Positions 10,180 to 20,776 of a stretch of 64,000 bases of DNA are shown here, piece by piece. The stretch is from Diaporthe sp. PMI_573. Taxonomy: Eukaryota > Ascomycota > Sordariomycetes > Diaporthales > Diaporthaceae. A program made the translations under genes and the position numbers. Every line of letters starts with the position of its first letter. The first letter of the stretch is position 1. The notes under the pieces are model-generated. The model made no database searches. It had not been told where the DNA came from and saw nothing but the letters and a program-made list of their open reading frames with translations. The stretch is taken from assembly GCA_021399435.1 (NCBI GenBank), contig JAJTUP010000046.1, positions 1-64,000 on the forward strand. The letters are read 5' to 3'.

Positions 10180-12007
10180 TTAACCAATCCTCGCCCAGTC
10201 AAACCGGGCCGCGGCTGTGCTTTCCATTTGCATTTCCAAGTTGAATTGGATTCCCACGATGCGTAAGGATTCGCGCAGCTTCGGCAGGGGCTTCTCGATG
10301 CTCCCAGAACGAGCCTGATCTCCTCGACTGTCGTTCGCCTGCAGCTCCTCACAGAGTTGCTTGGAAACCAGCGTGACCTCTCTCAGGTCTGGGAAAGATA
10401 GCAAGTTTTCCCCAATTAGAGTCATTAGAACATTGCAGTAGAACTCAGCCGTAGTCTAGCCATTCGGAAAGTCCGGGTAGTACTTAAGAGTGCCCTAATA
10501 GAAGTCAGGTAGCATAGTATATATAGTACCCCAGTAATCAATCAGCCGGAAGTAGACCAGGCTGGGTGGAAGAAAATAGGGCAGTTGCAAGGCAATATTA
10601 ATATCCTGTCTTCTAAAGAGCCACATAGATTCCGTAGTCAGATCCTTTAGCTTGCCTATCTGGTGTAGACTGGTCAGGATCGGCGGGTAGTTCTCAATAT
10701 AACTCCAGTGGCCATAGCTGGTCGGGCCCGTAGTTAAGAATAGTGTCTCCAGCGTATCCGCAAGCCTCAGCAGGGCAGATAAGATTATAAAGGGCAGACT
10801 GCTAGTAATGCGCCGATTGGCTATATAAGACGCGTCGTTATACTCAGCCTAGAGTAAGACAAGTCTTGGAAATACCATCACTATTGCCAATATATTGTCC
10901 CGCGGCCCTTCTGTACGCAGCAGTACTAGCTCTTTTACATTATCCGCAAGCAACCTAGAATTAGATTCTACTCAAAAAGGGGCCAGATCGCCCTATAAAC
11001 CACATTGCCCTTTATCTCAACACGTCTTAACCGGGGTGAGTTTGTTAAGAACAAGAAGATTATCAAGTATATGTTAACCGAAGCTCTTGGATCTTTGTAA
11101 GTCTCAATAGTAAGGTACTGCAAATCTGCGAGGAAGCTATATCCAGAAGGTCCAGGGATTACAGTATCTTTCAGGTCACCTAGCTTTCCGACATTCTACA
11201 GCAGCGGCCAAAGAGCATCCATTTCTAGACTACCAGGCAACGACCAATTATAAGGCATATCCCCGCATCCATAAAGCAGAAATAGTAATATAATCCTTGA
11301 GCACAGAGCCATAATAGCCCCTAGCAGCCTCCAAGTCTAGAAAGTACTGAAATTAACGATCCCTACTATCGCAAGGTTAGCCACCTCTCTAGACACTACG
11401 GCGAGGGCTTCCAACTTGGGTAGACGTCACGGCAACTTCGTGGATGGCGATATACAATCATCTATAATAACAGAAACTTACTGATTTCAGCGACGCGGAA
11501 ATCAATAGGCAGGCAAGGCCAATCATCTTTAATATAGTCCCAGCAATCTTCCACGATCGAATCCGCCTGAGATTAGCGGAGCATAGTCGACTGCCTGCTA
11601 GTATCATCAGTAGACAACACGGTAACCCATACCAGGGAGCAGACCATGGGGCGGCGATCTGGCAACTTAGATATTGTGCGGAAGAAGAGCAAGACTTCTC
11701 TTTAATCTTTCAGGAGGATGGTACGGTATAGGTAAGGGGTTCCCAGCTAATAGAATAGCCGGGAGACAAGCACGACATTGGCGAGACTGGCTCGGCTCTA
11801 GAAAAAGTCCCGGCTTACATCCGGTCTCATAGAAGTGGAACGATATAAGGTTACCGACTCGGTGGGACGGAGCTGATCAAGCACTTTCAAAATAACTTCG
11901 CCTGGTAGATCAAGGAAGGCCAGCTGACGGTTGCCGTTACTGTATCCACCTACCGAACGCTCTCCATCAGGTGAAGCTAGACCCTGCAGGAGGAATTGTG
12001 CAGACAT
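10180..12007 (-). pseudogene. F-box protein with premature stops
   Basis: The minus strand encodes an F-box protein whose frame is broken by many stops. The Met at 12007 opens MSAQFLLQGL and then the F-box core LAFLDLPGEVILKVLDQLRP. After a stop at about 11798 the same product continues (SRASLANVVLVSRLFYQLGTPYLYRTIL). Pieces can be followed to a final 80-codon block at 10180-10425 (SFPDLREVTLVSKQLCEEL, leucine-rich). Several stops are TAG where CAG or TGG would fit, for example PDFPNG-stop-TTAEFYC near 10460. That agrees with light RIP outside the main AT-rich island. F-box proteins recruit substrates to SCF ubiquitin ligases. No intact copy is present. A GA microsatellite lies at about 12047-12063, upstream of the start. 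Confidence 0.7.
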
Positions 12008-12063
12008 TCTAACTGTAAAAAGTCGGAACAGAAGAAAAGAGTGAAGGAGAGAGAGAGAGAGAG

Positions 12064-12980
12064 CTGGACTCAATACACGTGAAGTAGACACATCAGGTAT
12101 AGGAGATTGGTTGGCCTTCAACTCAGAAGATGAGAGGCGAGGAAAATGGTAACTTAGCCAGCTTCTCCAAAGCGGCCGCTGATGCCTGCATATGCAGCCC
12201 GGGAAAGGTCCTTGGATATCTTAGGTGGCGGCCAGCCAAATTCCGCCTACCCAGCTGCATCCGTCCGCCTACCTGATACTAAAATTTCTAAGTATACTAC
12301 CTTCATCGGATGGCCAACGGGCATCCAGCATCCGGGGGTTGGGCAGGTGGTTGCCAGGAAACGGGCCCATTGCCCTGCCCGCGCATATCCCGGTTCCTGG
12401 TAGTAATGACCGATTGCTGGCGCATGGCTATGTTCTCATAAAATTGAACATTTTCAAGTGGTAGATACAATATTTGGTGTGGTCGGAAGATGTAGTCGAA
12501 GGTTGTGGTATGTAACGGTGAGCAGCACTGAGCTTGCTTGGGTGAAGCGTGTATTGATTTGATCCCTGCCCTGCGGAAAATAGGGGTCTCTGTACCTAGG
12601 TACCTACCTAGGTAGGCAGTCTAGCCCCTAGCTGCAAGGAGCCGGGGGCGTCTGACGGATCCCTGCCCATTGGCGCATTGACCGTGTGCTGTCATCCAAC
12701 CGCAACACCAGCATACTCTTTAGACACATGCAACAAAAAGGCACCTTTTCTTCTTTTCTTCGGCTCGCAGCCACAGCCAGCCTTTGTCAACAGCATCCCG
12801 TTCGAACCCCCTCGGTCCCGCCCGTCCATCTTCCCAAATCTCCTTCTCTCTTTGCTTCTCTTGTACTGTATTAAAGACCTTAAAGAAGGTCCTCAAGAAG
12901 AAAAGAAGCCAGAAGAGGTTGTTATTGTTAGGTTCCAAATGTCAGAGGAATGGACATGACGCCGCTAACCAAGGTGCAGC
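12064..12980. other. Spacer with CCTAGGTA palindromes
   Basis: No gene is supported. Positions 12593-12616 hold overlapping palindromes of the TACCTAGGTACCTA type, a motif common in fungal intergenic DNA. This is where the missing 5' exon of the following reductase should lie. I see no GxxGxxG nucleotide-binding loop in any frame. Confidence 0.6.
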
Positions 12981-14168
12981 CACTCCGTCATCACGACTGT
13001 GCGCAGTTCTGCCAAGGCGGAAAGCATTGAGAAGGCCCACCCCGACCTAGGGCTTGAAAGGCTCGATTGCGCCATTGTCCCTGACATCGCGAAGGCCAGT
13101 GCCTTCGACGAGGCGGTTATCTCTGATCCTCCCTTTGAAACTGTCATTCACACCGCAAGCCCGTTCCACTTCAATGTGACGGGTATCAAGAGAGACCTTT
13201 TGGATCCTGCCATCAACGGCACGACTGGCATCCTCCATGCCATCAAGAAGAGCGCTCCCTCTGTGAAGCGTGTGGTAAGTTGCAGCAGCTCGCGTCTAGC
13301 CATCACGGCCACTTATCGTATCAGGTCATCACATCGTCTTTCGGTTCCATGATGGACATTTCCAAGGGTCTCTGGCCTGGCCATACCTACAGCGAGGAGG
13401 ACTGGAACCCAGTCACGGCTGAGCAAGCCATGGAAAACCCCGGCTTTGGTTACTCTGGTAGGCCTCAACGCCATGTACCTCTTTTAGCGATGCTGACAAG
13501 TCCCCGCAATAGCGAGCAAGACATTTGCCGAAAAGGCCGCCTGGGACTTTGTTGCAGAGGAGAAGCCGGAATTTACAATCTCGACTATTCTGCCGCCTCT
13601 TGTGTTTGGTCCTGCTGTTCAGAGCCTGGCCTCTCTGGATGCCTTGAACACATCGAATCAATTCATTCGAAGCTTCACGATTGGCGCAGCTAAAGAAGCG
13701 ATTCCTCCCACCACGGTCCGTCTGCCTAAGAACTCACACATAAGAAGTATCACGTAGCGACTGGACAGTTCTAACAGTGGTTCGACAGAACCCCGTATTT
13801 GTGGACGTTCGGGATGTCGCATTTGCACACGTCATGGCGTCTGAGAAGGCAGAGGCCGGTGGCAAGCGGTTCTTTGTCGTTGGTGGATACTGCTCCAACG
13901 CCGAGATCATCGACATCATTCGCAAGAAATTCCCCGAATACCGGGACAACCTGCCACCCCCGTCCGTGTCTGGAGGAGGTTAGTCTCATATCCTTTCATT
14001 TATCCCCATCCTACACGATGTGACGCTAATTACAGCCTAGAACTTCCCGCGGACGTCCACGGTTTTGACACGCGCAAGAGCGTCGAGATCCTCGGTATCG
14101 AATACAGATCCCTGGAAGACTGTGTCACGGAGACTGTTCGGTCCTTCTCTGCGGTCAAGCAGTTGTAG
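12981..14168 (+). pseudogene. Gre2-like NAD(P)-dependent reductase lacking its N-terminus
   Basis: Member of the extended short-chain dehydrogenase group (dihydroflavonol/cinnamoyl-CoA reductase or Gre2-like), which reduces aldehydes or ketones with NADPH. Exons as read: 12981-13274, 13325-13457, 13513-13715, 13789-13978 and 14041-14168. The four introns (50-73 bp) are all GT-AG and restore HTASPFHFN, VITSSFGSM, the catalytic Y-S-A-S-K (split by intron 2) and FVDVRDVAFAH. The C-terminus ends AVKQL. The product would be about 315 residues. The family has about 30-35 more at the N-terminus, including the TGxxGxxG loop, and that segment is absent. HSVITTVRSSAKAE is the first recognisable part and an in-frame stop lies just upstream (12966-12968). 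A distant 5' exon is possible, but a truncated gene is simpler. Confidence 0.75.
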
Positions 14169-15227
14169 TAGACACGACAATGTGTATTATCAAAGGGCAA
14201 AAAGTTGGCAGCAAGTTGATTTGGCCCTAAAAATCGTCAATTATGAGACATCAGTTACATGGTTCGCGAGAAAGTAGAAGAGGATGAACCCAGAGTTTGA
14301 GCTACTCAGAACATGCGCCCGCTTACCCTTACCTTGACATACGCATTCTCGGTTGTCGTCAAATCTGGAACAGTACCAAGACGCTAATGCAACCGCCTTA
14401 CGCACTAATAAGCAGTGGGTCGCATCAGGGACAGGAAGTGGGCTGCCGAGCTATGTCTAGGTATGCCTAGCTGAGGTTTGAATGGCTCGTTGGGTAAGTT
14501 GATGTATAGACCAGCTGATCCCCATGGACCATACGAGTAAGCAAGCTGCATACCGACCCCTTTTCTCCTCACCCATGTTGTCGCCTGACACAGTCGCCAA
14601 AGGCTTCTGGCCTCCACGCTACGCGCCATGGATGACATGATGAATATCGACGCCTCTGCGTATGTCGCGAGCTGCATTGTTTCCCTATGTCCACATGGGT
14701 ACTCTGCTATGCTTGACGTTATGTAGTTTAGTCTCTCGACTTGGGATGTCTGAAGCATCGGCTACTGCTCATTCACCTAACTCGATCGACTCGTCTGGAT
14801 GAATTGCTCAAGGTCATCCATCTCTCTTGTCCTCAAATGCTTCCAGCGAGTCTTACTTCCATAGGCACGCAAGAGACTTGTCCGGTCCGAATGACCGTAT
14901 GGAGTCTTGTTGCATGCGTGTTTTGCTACACTAATGGCTTTCTCGATGCTTCCTATCGTTGTATTTCGTACGTCGACTCCCATCATAGTGTCCTCGTTTG
15001 CTGTGGCTTCCAGCCGTGTGATTGCATGTGAGCAAGAATAACCTTTGATTTGGCCGACACTTGAGCGATGCGTGATCGTAATGGGCCAGAATGGGCCTCG
15101 ATGAGCTGTGTTCGGTTGCGGGGCCGCAGAAGAATGCCCATGGTGCTCAAGTCCCATGGATCGGCTTGTGCGAGGCTCCATTGAACAGTCAAGCTGTAGT
15201 CCGGCGTGCGTAATACTTAAGACAGAG
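14169..15227. other. Decayed spacer, no gene supported
   Basis: About 1 kb without a recognisable domain. A 179-codon open frame on the minus strand (14777-15316) overlaps the end of the aldo-keto reductase remnant in another frame and carries no family motif, so I do not call it. Confidence 0.5.
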
Positions 15228-15449
15228 TTAGGGCCAATCCGAACAAGTTTGCGCAGGGGATCTCGACGCACCAGGGTCGATTCTGTGGAGGTAGTAGAGG
15301 TCAGGAGTAAAACCAAGCCTGTCGATTGTCCCCTCGATGTATTCCTTGATGTGAGCTGCTGAGTTGGTCACTCTTCGCTGAGGTCCGAACACATTAAATC
15401 CGTATTTGGACGCCACTGCGCAACATCTGCCGTAAGCATGACGCATCAC
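15228..15449 (-). pseudogene. Aldo-keto reductase fragment
   Basis: About 60 residues of an aldo/keto reductase. The segment RVTNSAAHIKEYIEGTIDRL followed by GFTPDLYYLHRIDPG is characteristic of this family, and a preceding AVASKYGFN corresponds to the conserved TKFGF stretch. The N-terminal third and the rest of the TIM barrel are missing. Upstream (higher coordinates) the homology stops where a LINE 3' tail begins. Downstream the sequence becomes non-coding. This is a remnant, probably cut by the LINE insertion. Confidence 0.75.
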
Positions 15450-15459
15450 GTAGAACCTT

Positions 15460-15513
15460 AGGCCATGGCCCTATGAGGTTAGTCCTCCCGGGCGGAATAA
15501 ATTTCATTCATTT
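15460..15513 (+). mobile_element. LINE 3' end, short copy
   Basis: TATGAGGTTAGTCCTCCCGG, then GCGGAATAAATTTCATTCATT. The same string recurs at 16969-17010 as the end of the adjacent LINE. The ATTCATT tail is typical of Tad-like fungal LINE ends. Only the last 50 bases are present, an extreme 5' truncation. Confidence 0.65.
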
Positions 15514-17010
15514 AGGCGCTCCCTCATAGTAGGTGTTGCTGACGAAGCAGGGGGGATGCGCGTGTACGGGGGTGCGCATGTAGCAGTCGCCCTGATACGG
15601 GTAGGCGGGGGCCGGCGACGACTCTCACCTCCTCGCGGTGCCGGCTGGGAACCTGGGAATGCCTTTGCCTCCGAGGCATTTGCAGAGCTAAGAAGAGTCA
15701 TCACCGACTAGTACTTGTCTGCTGGTTTGGGCGGTAGTTGCGCGATAGGGCTTACGAGCCCTACCCCCCATAAGCAACAAGGGAATACTTTAAAAACTAC
15801 CCAAAACACGACTGTGAAATCGAGCCTATAAACGATAAATATATGGGTTGTGGAAGAGGACACCCTTGGGATACTTCTGGGCTGCTCTGTTGTAAGGATA
15901 CCAAGACGCGCCGGATAAGCAACAGGAAGCGTGATAGTCACGGCGAAAACAAACGAGAAGGAACGGCATTCTTAAACCCGCACAGAGAACAACAAGGCAT
16001 ATTGGTTAGTAGGAGGGGCGATACTGCGTTACTCGGCTGTTCTGGGTACAGAGAGGATTTAAGTGGACAAACTCCTGTGAGATATGGTTGGCCTTGCAAG
16101 AGAGATCTTGTGAGGTCGCGTGAAATAGAACTAACAATCTGCGGGGCGCGGCATATAATGGAAGCGACGGAAGGCTGGGTGGGCGGACTGTAGTTACGAT
16201 ACTTTCTATATGGCCCGAGAGGATAGACGCGCGTGTTGGTTTACCGAGAGGACAGGATCCTGAAGATGGCCATCAAGGATGGGGCTTTGGGTTGGCTGTG
16301 GAGGTGGGCTTAAGGAGCAAACTGGTATTGACTTGCGAACCGGCAGTGCCTCGCGCGAGGAGCGGAATAGGATCCAAGGGGATGCAAGGTGGAGGGTCTA
16401 TGTAGGTAGACACGCTGCGCCTCTACTAGTTATTTTCTCTGAAAATACAAATCAATACTTGTGGAGCAGCAGAATCAGACATGTGCGACCGTGGACAAGC
16501 AGCAGAGATGATGGAACATTTTCTGTTCCGGTGTACGAAGTGGGATGCACAGCGGGAAGGGATGCGAAGGATCGGACAGGCAAAGATGGGAAACCTCTCG
16601 TTCTTTTTGGGAGGAAAGGCGGCATCGGATGGCCAAAAATGGGCACCTAACCTAGAGGCGGTGCGGGCGGCGATTAAGTTCGCCATGGATACGAAGAGAC
16701 TTGATGCAAACCAGACGGGATAACATACTAACCAACCAAATTAGCAGCCAAACCTGGCGATACTAACACCAAACAGCCTCAAGCTGGCAGACCATGCTTC
16801 AGCTGCTGAAGATAGGACGTTGAACACTTGGAGAAATTGGCCTTCAAGCAGGCCTGTTACCCAGAGTCAAGCGAGGCGAGACGATCAGCGGACAAGGAAG
16901 AGTGTGGGGCTTCTGGGAGATGCGAACAATAAACTCAGAACTGTAAATAGCCTAGCGCACCTGGCCATATGAGGTTAGTCCTCCCGGGCGGAATAAATTT
17001 CATTCATTCA
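15514..17010 (+). mobile_element. 5'-truncated Tad-like LINE (RNase H and C-terminal part)
   Basis: A non-LTR retrotransposon remnant. The best signal is at 16480-16722: CGAAESDMCDRGQAAEMMEHFLFRC followed by KW and NLSFFLGGKAASDGQKWAPN, then LEAVRAAIKFA. This is the Cys-rich C-terminus found after the RNase H domain of fungal Tad1-type LINEs. Weaker pieces upstream (about 15850-16200) are in other frames. The reverse transcriptase is not visible. It ends in the same 3' tail as the copy at 15460 and follows it head to tail, which suggests one LINE landed in the tail of another. Confidence 0.7.
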
Positions 17011-17211
17011 CGGGCAGGCGGGTCATGCAGTTGCAGTCGGCCTAACTTGGGCTAGCCAAGGAAGGGCAATTTTTCGGCACTGTGTCCGTCTGCGGTTAGA
17101 GGGGGTAAGGTGGTTGCATAACTAATCAAGGGTCCAGTCTAGTCGCACGTCGCATCTTAACCTGTGACAATCGTCAATTCTATCCGCCCATCTTCACAGG
17201 ACCTCTGAGCC
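17011..17211. promoter_or_regulatory. Upstream region of the bZIP gene
   Basis: 200 bp between the LINE tail and the Met of the bZIP gene, with no gene. The proximal promoter must be here, so the LINE insertion sets its upstream limit. No specific binding site was recognised. Confidence 0.3.
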
Positions 17212-18175
17212 ATGGATCCGCCGCTGTGCGAGAACCTTCCAACTGTGGCCCTCGAGCCCATGCCTCAGCAGTTGGAGGCGAAGAATTCACACGATGATTG
17301 GACGGGCGTGACAAGTACGGTGGAGAGAAAAAAGCGGCAGAATCGGCTCCATCAAAGGGCATATCGTCTGTCTCCAAACCCATTTGTCCTTTTGGATTGC
17401 GCACAGCTGACAAGCCGCGTGCGGCGGTATAGGTAAGAGGAGGCGTGCTGGCCTTACCTGTCTGCCAATCTCGAATCATCACACCACATGTACAGCAAGC
17501 GAGGTAGCGGATGGCAACGGGCAGATGATGATGATGAGAATTAACGACATTCTCCCAGAAGGCCATCCCTCAGAAGGTCATCTCCTTTTGCCCACCCCTG
17601 AATCACGCTCCGAGATCCAGAGCTTCGCGCAAAGAGCATATGAGGACTACAATCATGGCGCCCCGCGACTAGATCACCTCAACATCTTGATACGGCTCAA
17701 TGTCCTGAATGCTATTTCGCGCAATGCAGTCCTAGTCGGCTTCGCATTCGAGGGACTTTGTTGTCCAGAGCTTCTATCTCCATTCAACAAGCACTACCCC
17801 GACCTTCCCGGCGGTGACCCTCGGTCACCGCCTTACCCTGACTGGCTTCGCCCTACAGCGTTGCAGATATCAGTGAGGCACCATCCCTGGATCGACTTGA
17901 TTCCCTTCCCCAGCATGCGCGATAATATCCTGCGTGAAGTGGAGGCTGGCCTCCTCGACCAAAAGGCGTTGGGCATTGACGTCCTCGACGTGCAAGACAA
18001 TGGCTGTAACGCTGCTACTCTCATCGTCTGGGGCGATGCTTGGGACCCTCAAGGGTGGGAGGCGAGCGTCCCGTTCTTGCAGAAATGGGGTGGGTTGGTA
18101 CAGGGTTGCCCAGTACTGTTGGAAGCGACGAACTCCTGGCGTCAAAAAAGAGGAGAGACAAAGATTGCTTTCTAG
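17212..18175 (+). CDS. bZIP transcription factor with DUF3425 domain
   Basis: Fungal transcription factor of the DUF3425 bZIP group. Exon 1 begins at 17212 and holds DDWTG followed by the basic region VERKKRQNRLHQRAYR (N-x7-R type DNA contact). The last exon, from about 17558 to 18175, holds the DUF3425 body: LNILIRLNVLNAISRN, PPYPDWLRPTALQISVRHHP, WIDLIPFPSMRDN, and the signature LIVWGDAWDPQGWE then LQKWGG and LLEATNSWRQKRGE. The intron is uncertain. A donor just after the basic region (about 17365) and an acceptor at about 17557 keep frame; a donor at about 17435 does not. With that reading the leucine zipper is very short, as in many DUF3425 proteins. Targets are unknown. Intact as far as can be judged. 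Confidence 0.75.
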
Positions 18176-19518
18176 TTTGTTTAAATGTGCATAATGGGCT
18201 GCTAGAAATCACTGTAGGGAGAAGCAGAAGTATGAATTGCTTGACAGAGTGCCCGATCATCTCGTTACCACCAGTTACTTCTCTGTACATCGTTTCTGAA
18301 CATACATGCATGTTGAAAGCAGATGAGGTGTCGGAGGGCCAGGCACCCAGAGGACAGACTCTCTGTGGAGTCCATGGCAGACATTGATGGTCCTGTGTAT
18401 CCGTAGCTCCTTCAGGTTTTTGCTCGACATGACGCACCTGTAGTGTCGGGAATATCTGCAGGGCTCTTAATAGTCCAGACTGCAATCCAAGATCAATAAT
18501 CAATCCACGACGGGCGTTCGTGGATGGATGACTAGGATGATATGTCCCTTGAAATGAGCCTTGTTAATCTGGATCGCACCAGTAAATTGATCAGAAATAT
18601 CCAAAACAAAATGGTTGGCATAGCAACGATCATAGGTACCCTGGTTTTGCACCATGCCAACAACCTAGCTTACTTAGCGTCCACACCGGGCGTCCGTATT
18701 CCCTGCCCTGATCTGCAGTCTGGACTAATAGTCTAAATGGTCTGCACTATTAAGAGCCCTGAATATCTGTTCCCACTTTGCAAGCCACGGTTTCAGGGAT
18801 TTTCGGAGTGCTCCGTACTCCCCGCATAGTTAGCGCCCACGTAGACTGCTCCGCCCGTCACCCAGTTGCATTAGTGCGTTTTGTAACTAACCGCCACTTA
18901 CTTAGATGTTCTGTTGACTGAATGAGCCCATACTTGCACCATGATCGGCTCTGGCGGAAAACGGCGCACTTCTGCCTGAACAAGCATGGTGGTTTTAGGC
19001 ATGGCTCGTCGGGGATTCAAAGAGCTAGAATATTCTCTTTCTCACTCGATAATTGCCAGCCTAAGCATTGATTTTTCCAGTACCCGCTACCGTCCACGCC
19101 TGGTTAAGACGCCCGAGGCTCTTATGCACTGCCCCAGAACGGCACTGTTCGTTTTTAGAGAATCAATCCTTATCAGTACATTGCTAGAGCCATGTTTCTC
19201 ATTACTGAAGGCTATCTCGCATATGAGAGGGCTTAAGCCAGCGTGGCATGTTCACGTGGAGTTGTGCATTTACTTCGACACGAGTAGAAGAGACGCTGAT
19301 AATTCCCCTGTGTACGTTTTATACGCTCTCTAGCACTCTAGAAACATGGTCAAATGTAGGCGGGTACCGTTGACGGCAAACGATTTGAAATAGAGTCCGG
19401 TCCTAGTTTCAGAGTACGAGATTCAAGCTGCTGAACTATGAGGGAGGCAGAACGCAAGGCAGAACCGCCCAATTCATTCCTGTAATAGATAGAGGTGAAA
19501 TCGTACAGCTATTGCATG
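18176..19518. other. Spacer with MITE-like inverted repeat, no gene
   Basis: 1.3 kb with no supported coding region. It contains the inverted repeat described separately (18448-18774). The longest open frames have no recognisable content. Confidence 0.5.
18448..18774. repeat. MITE-like inverted repeat, ~330 bp
   Basis: The left arm 18448-18484 and right arm 18714-18774 are inverted copies. Both contain GGCTCTTAATAGT and end at TGCAGTCTGGACT. The right arm carries an extra segment of about 24 bp. About 230 bp of unrelated DNA lies between them. A non-autonomous DNA transposon is likely, although I could not define a target duplication. Confidence 0.6.
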
Positions 19519-20776
19519 TTACAGTCCTTCCAGGTTCAATCTCAAGGATTCCTCTACAGACGTCCAACCATGTCTTCCCAGAGCCTTCAGCAACACAGTA
19601 CCGCGCTCATTAGAGACTTGAGACAAATCTTTAATCGTTCCGTCGGTGAAATCATCTACCCACTCGTGGTCGGGCCTGATCTTGCGAAGATGGTCCAACA
19701 CGTCACTGCCGAATCGTCAGATGACTTTCTATGGATTGCAAACTAGGGGTTCCGGGACCACTTACTTCCAGGTGAAATGCGTAGCATATGAGATGATGCG
19801 CTCGTTGTTTATAGCAGGATCTATAAGAGCACCTACATGCAGACGAGCCGAATCTTGCACATCCACAAACCATTCTGTACGACTGGTCAATATCAAACAC
19901 ATCACGCCAATCCTATAATTCGATGATGCGAAATGTCAAAGCAGCCAGAAAGCCATCCAGCCGCCTTGAAGGCAATGGCCGCGTCAGAAGTGAGAAGTAA
20001 ACTTACGATAGTCAAGGTGCTTGGCCCGCTCAGGTTGGCCATTGAGGATTTCCTTGACGAAAGATCCCGAACTCACGGGAATGGACCAATCCAGAACCTT
20101 GCCGAAGTTGACACCCAGGACAATAGAGTTGATGGTAAAATGTGGCTGCTTTTCTTTCGAGTATGCGAAAAGAGCCTTCTCGCCCTCGACCTTGCTTGCG
20201 GCGTAGACAGACATGGCGCGGTCAAGGAGGTATGGCGGCGGAGCCCACGCCATCTTGACGTCCTCCTCATTGTATGTCTCGGGTCCAAGCCTGCGGGCAA
20301 CGTTTGGTGTAGGCGGAGCCAGTGCCGCGGCGGATGATGTGTACACAAGGCTCTTCACCGTTGGTGTCTTAGCGGCCGAGTCGAGAATTTCATGAATGCT
20401 GGACACGACATCTGGGATGACCACGTTAGGATCTGGGTTGAAAGTCACATTGCTCGCGACATGAGCAATACCAGCGACACCTGCGTTGTATTCGTCAACA
20501 TGTGTTTTATCCAAGACTGGGGCAATATCAAAGACCTTGGACTGCTACATCGAATGCTCCAGGCGCTGAAAAGTCTTTGACGACGACCAATTCGACCTTG
20601 TCTTTTCCGAACTTGTCGTCCCAAAGCTTAAGCAAGCCTCCCGCCTTTCTGACATCTCGAACTGTTCCTCGGACATTGAAACCGGCCTCTAGTAGCTGAT
20701 CGGCGACGTGTGAGCCTATGTAGCCATTGATGCCAGTGACGAGAACGACGGATCCGGGTGGTAAAGCTGAGGACAT
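19519..20776 (-). CDS. Gre2-like NAD(P)-dependent reductase (extended SDR)
   Basis: An intact 336-residue protein, the usual length for the family. Exons in transcript order: 20776-20536, 20480-20007, 19874-19766 and 19705-19519. The three introns (55, 132 and 60 bp) are GT-AG and keep frame. The Met at 20776 is the one directly before the Rossmann loop; 61 upstream in-frame codons look non-coding. Visible: LVTGINGYIGSHVADQLL (NAD(P) loop), VAGIAHVASN, VYTSSAAALAP, catalytic YAASK, then FVDVQDSARLHVGALIDP, and a C-terminal half ending LNLEGL. Related enzymes reduce alpha-keto aldehydes, dihydroflavonols or cinnamoyl-CoA; the substrate here is unknown. It is a second reductase of the class seen broken at 12981 and is not closely similar to it. 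Confidence 0.88.

Noticed and set aside
14777..15316. 179-codon open frame on the minus strand
   Set aside because: No recognisable domain; its upper part overlaps the aldo-keto reductase remnant in a different frame, and the composition looks like chance in GC-balanced DNA.
18986..19333. 115-codon open frame on the plus strand
   Set aside because: No domain, signal peptide or supporting context; composition does not differ from the surrounding spacer.
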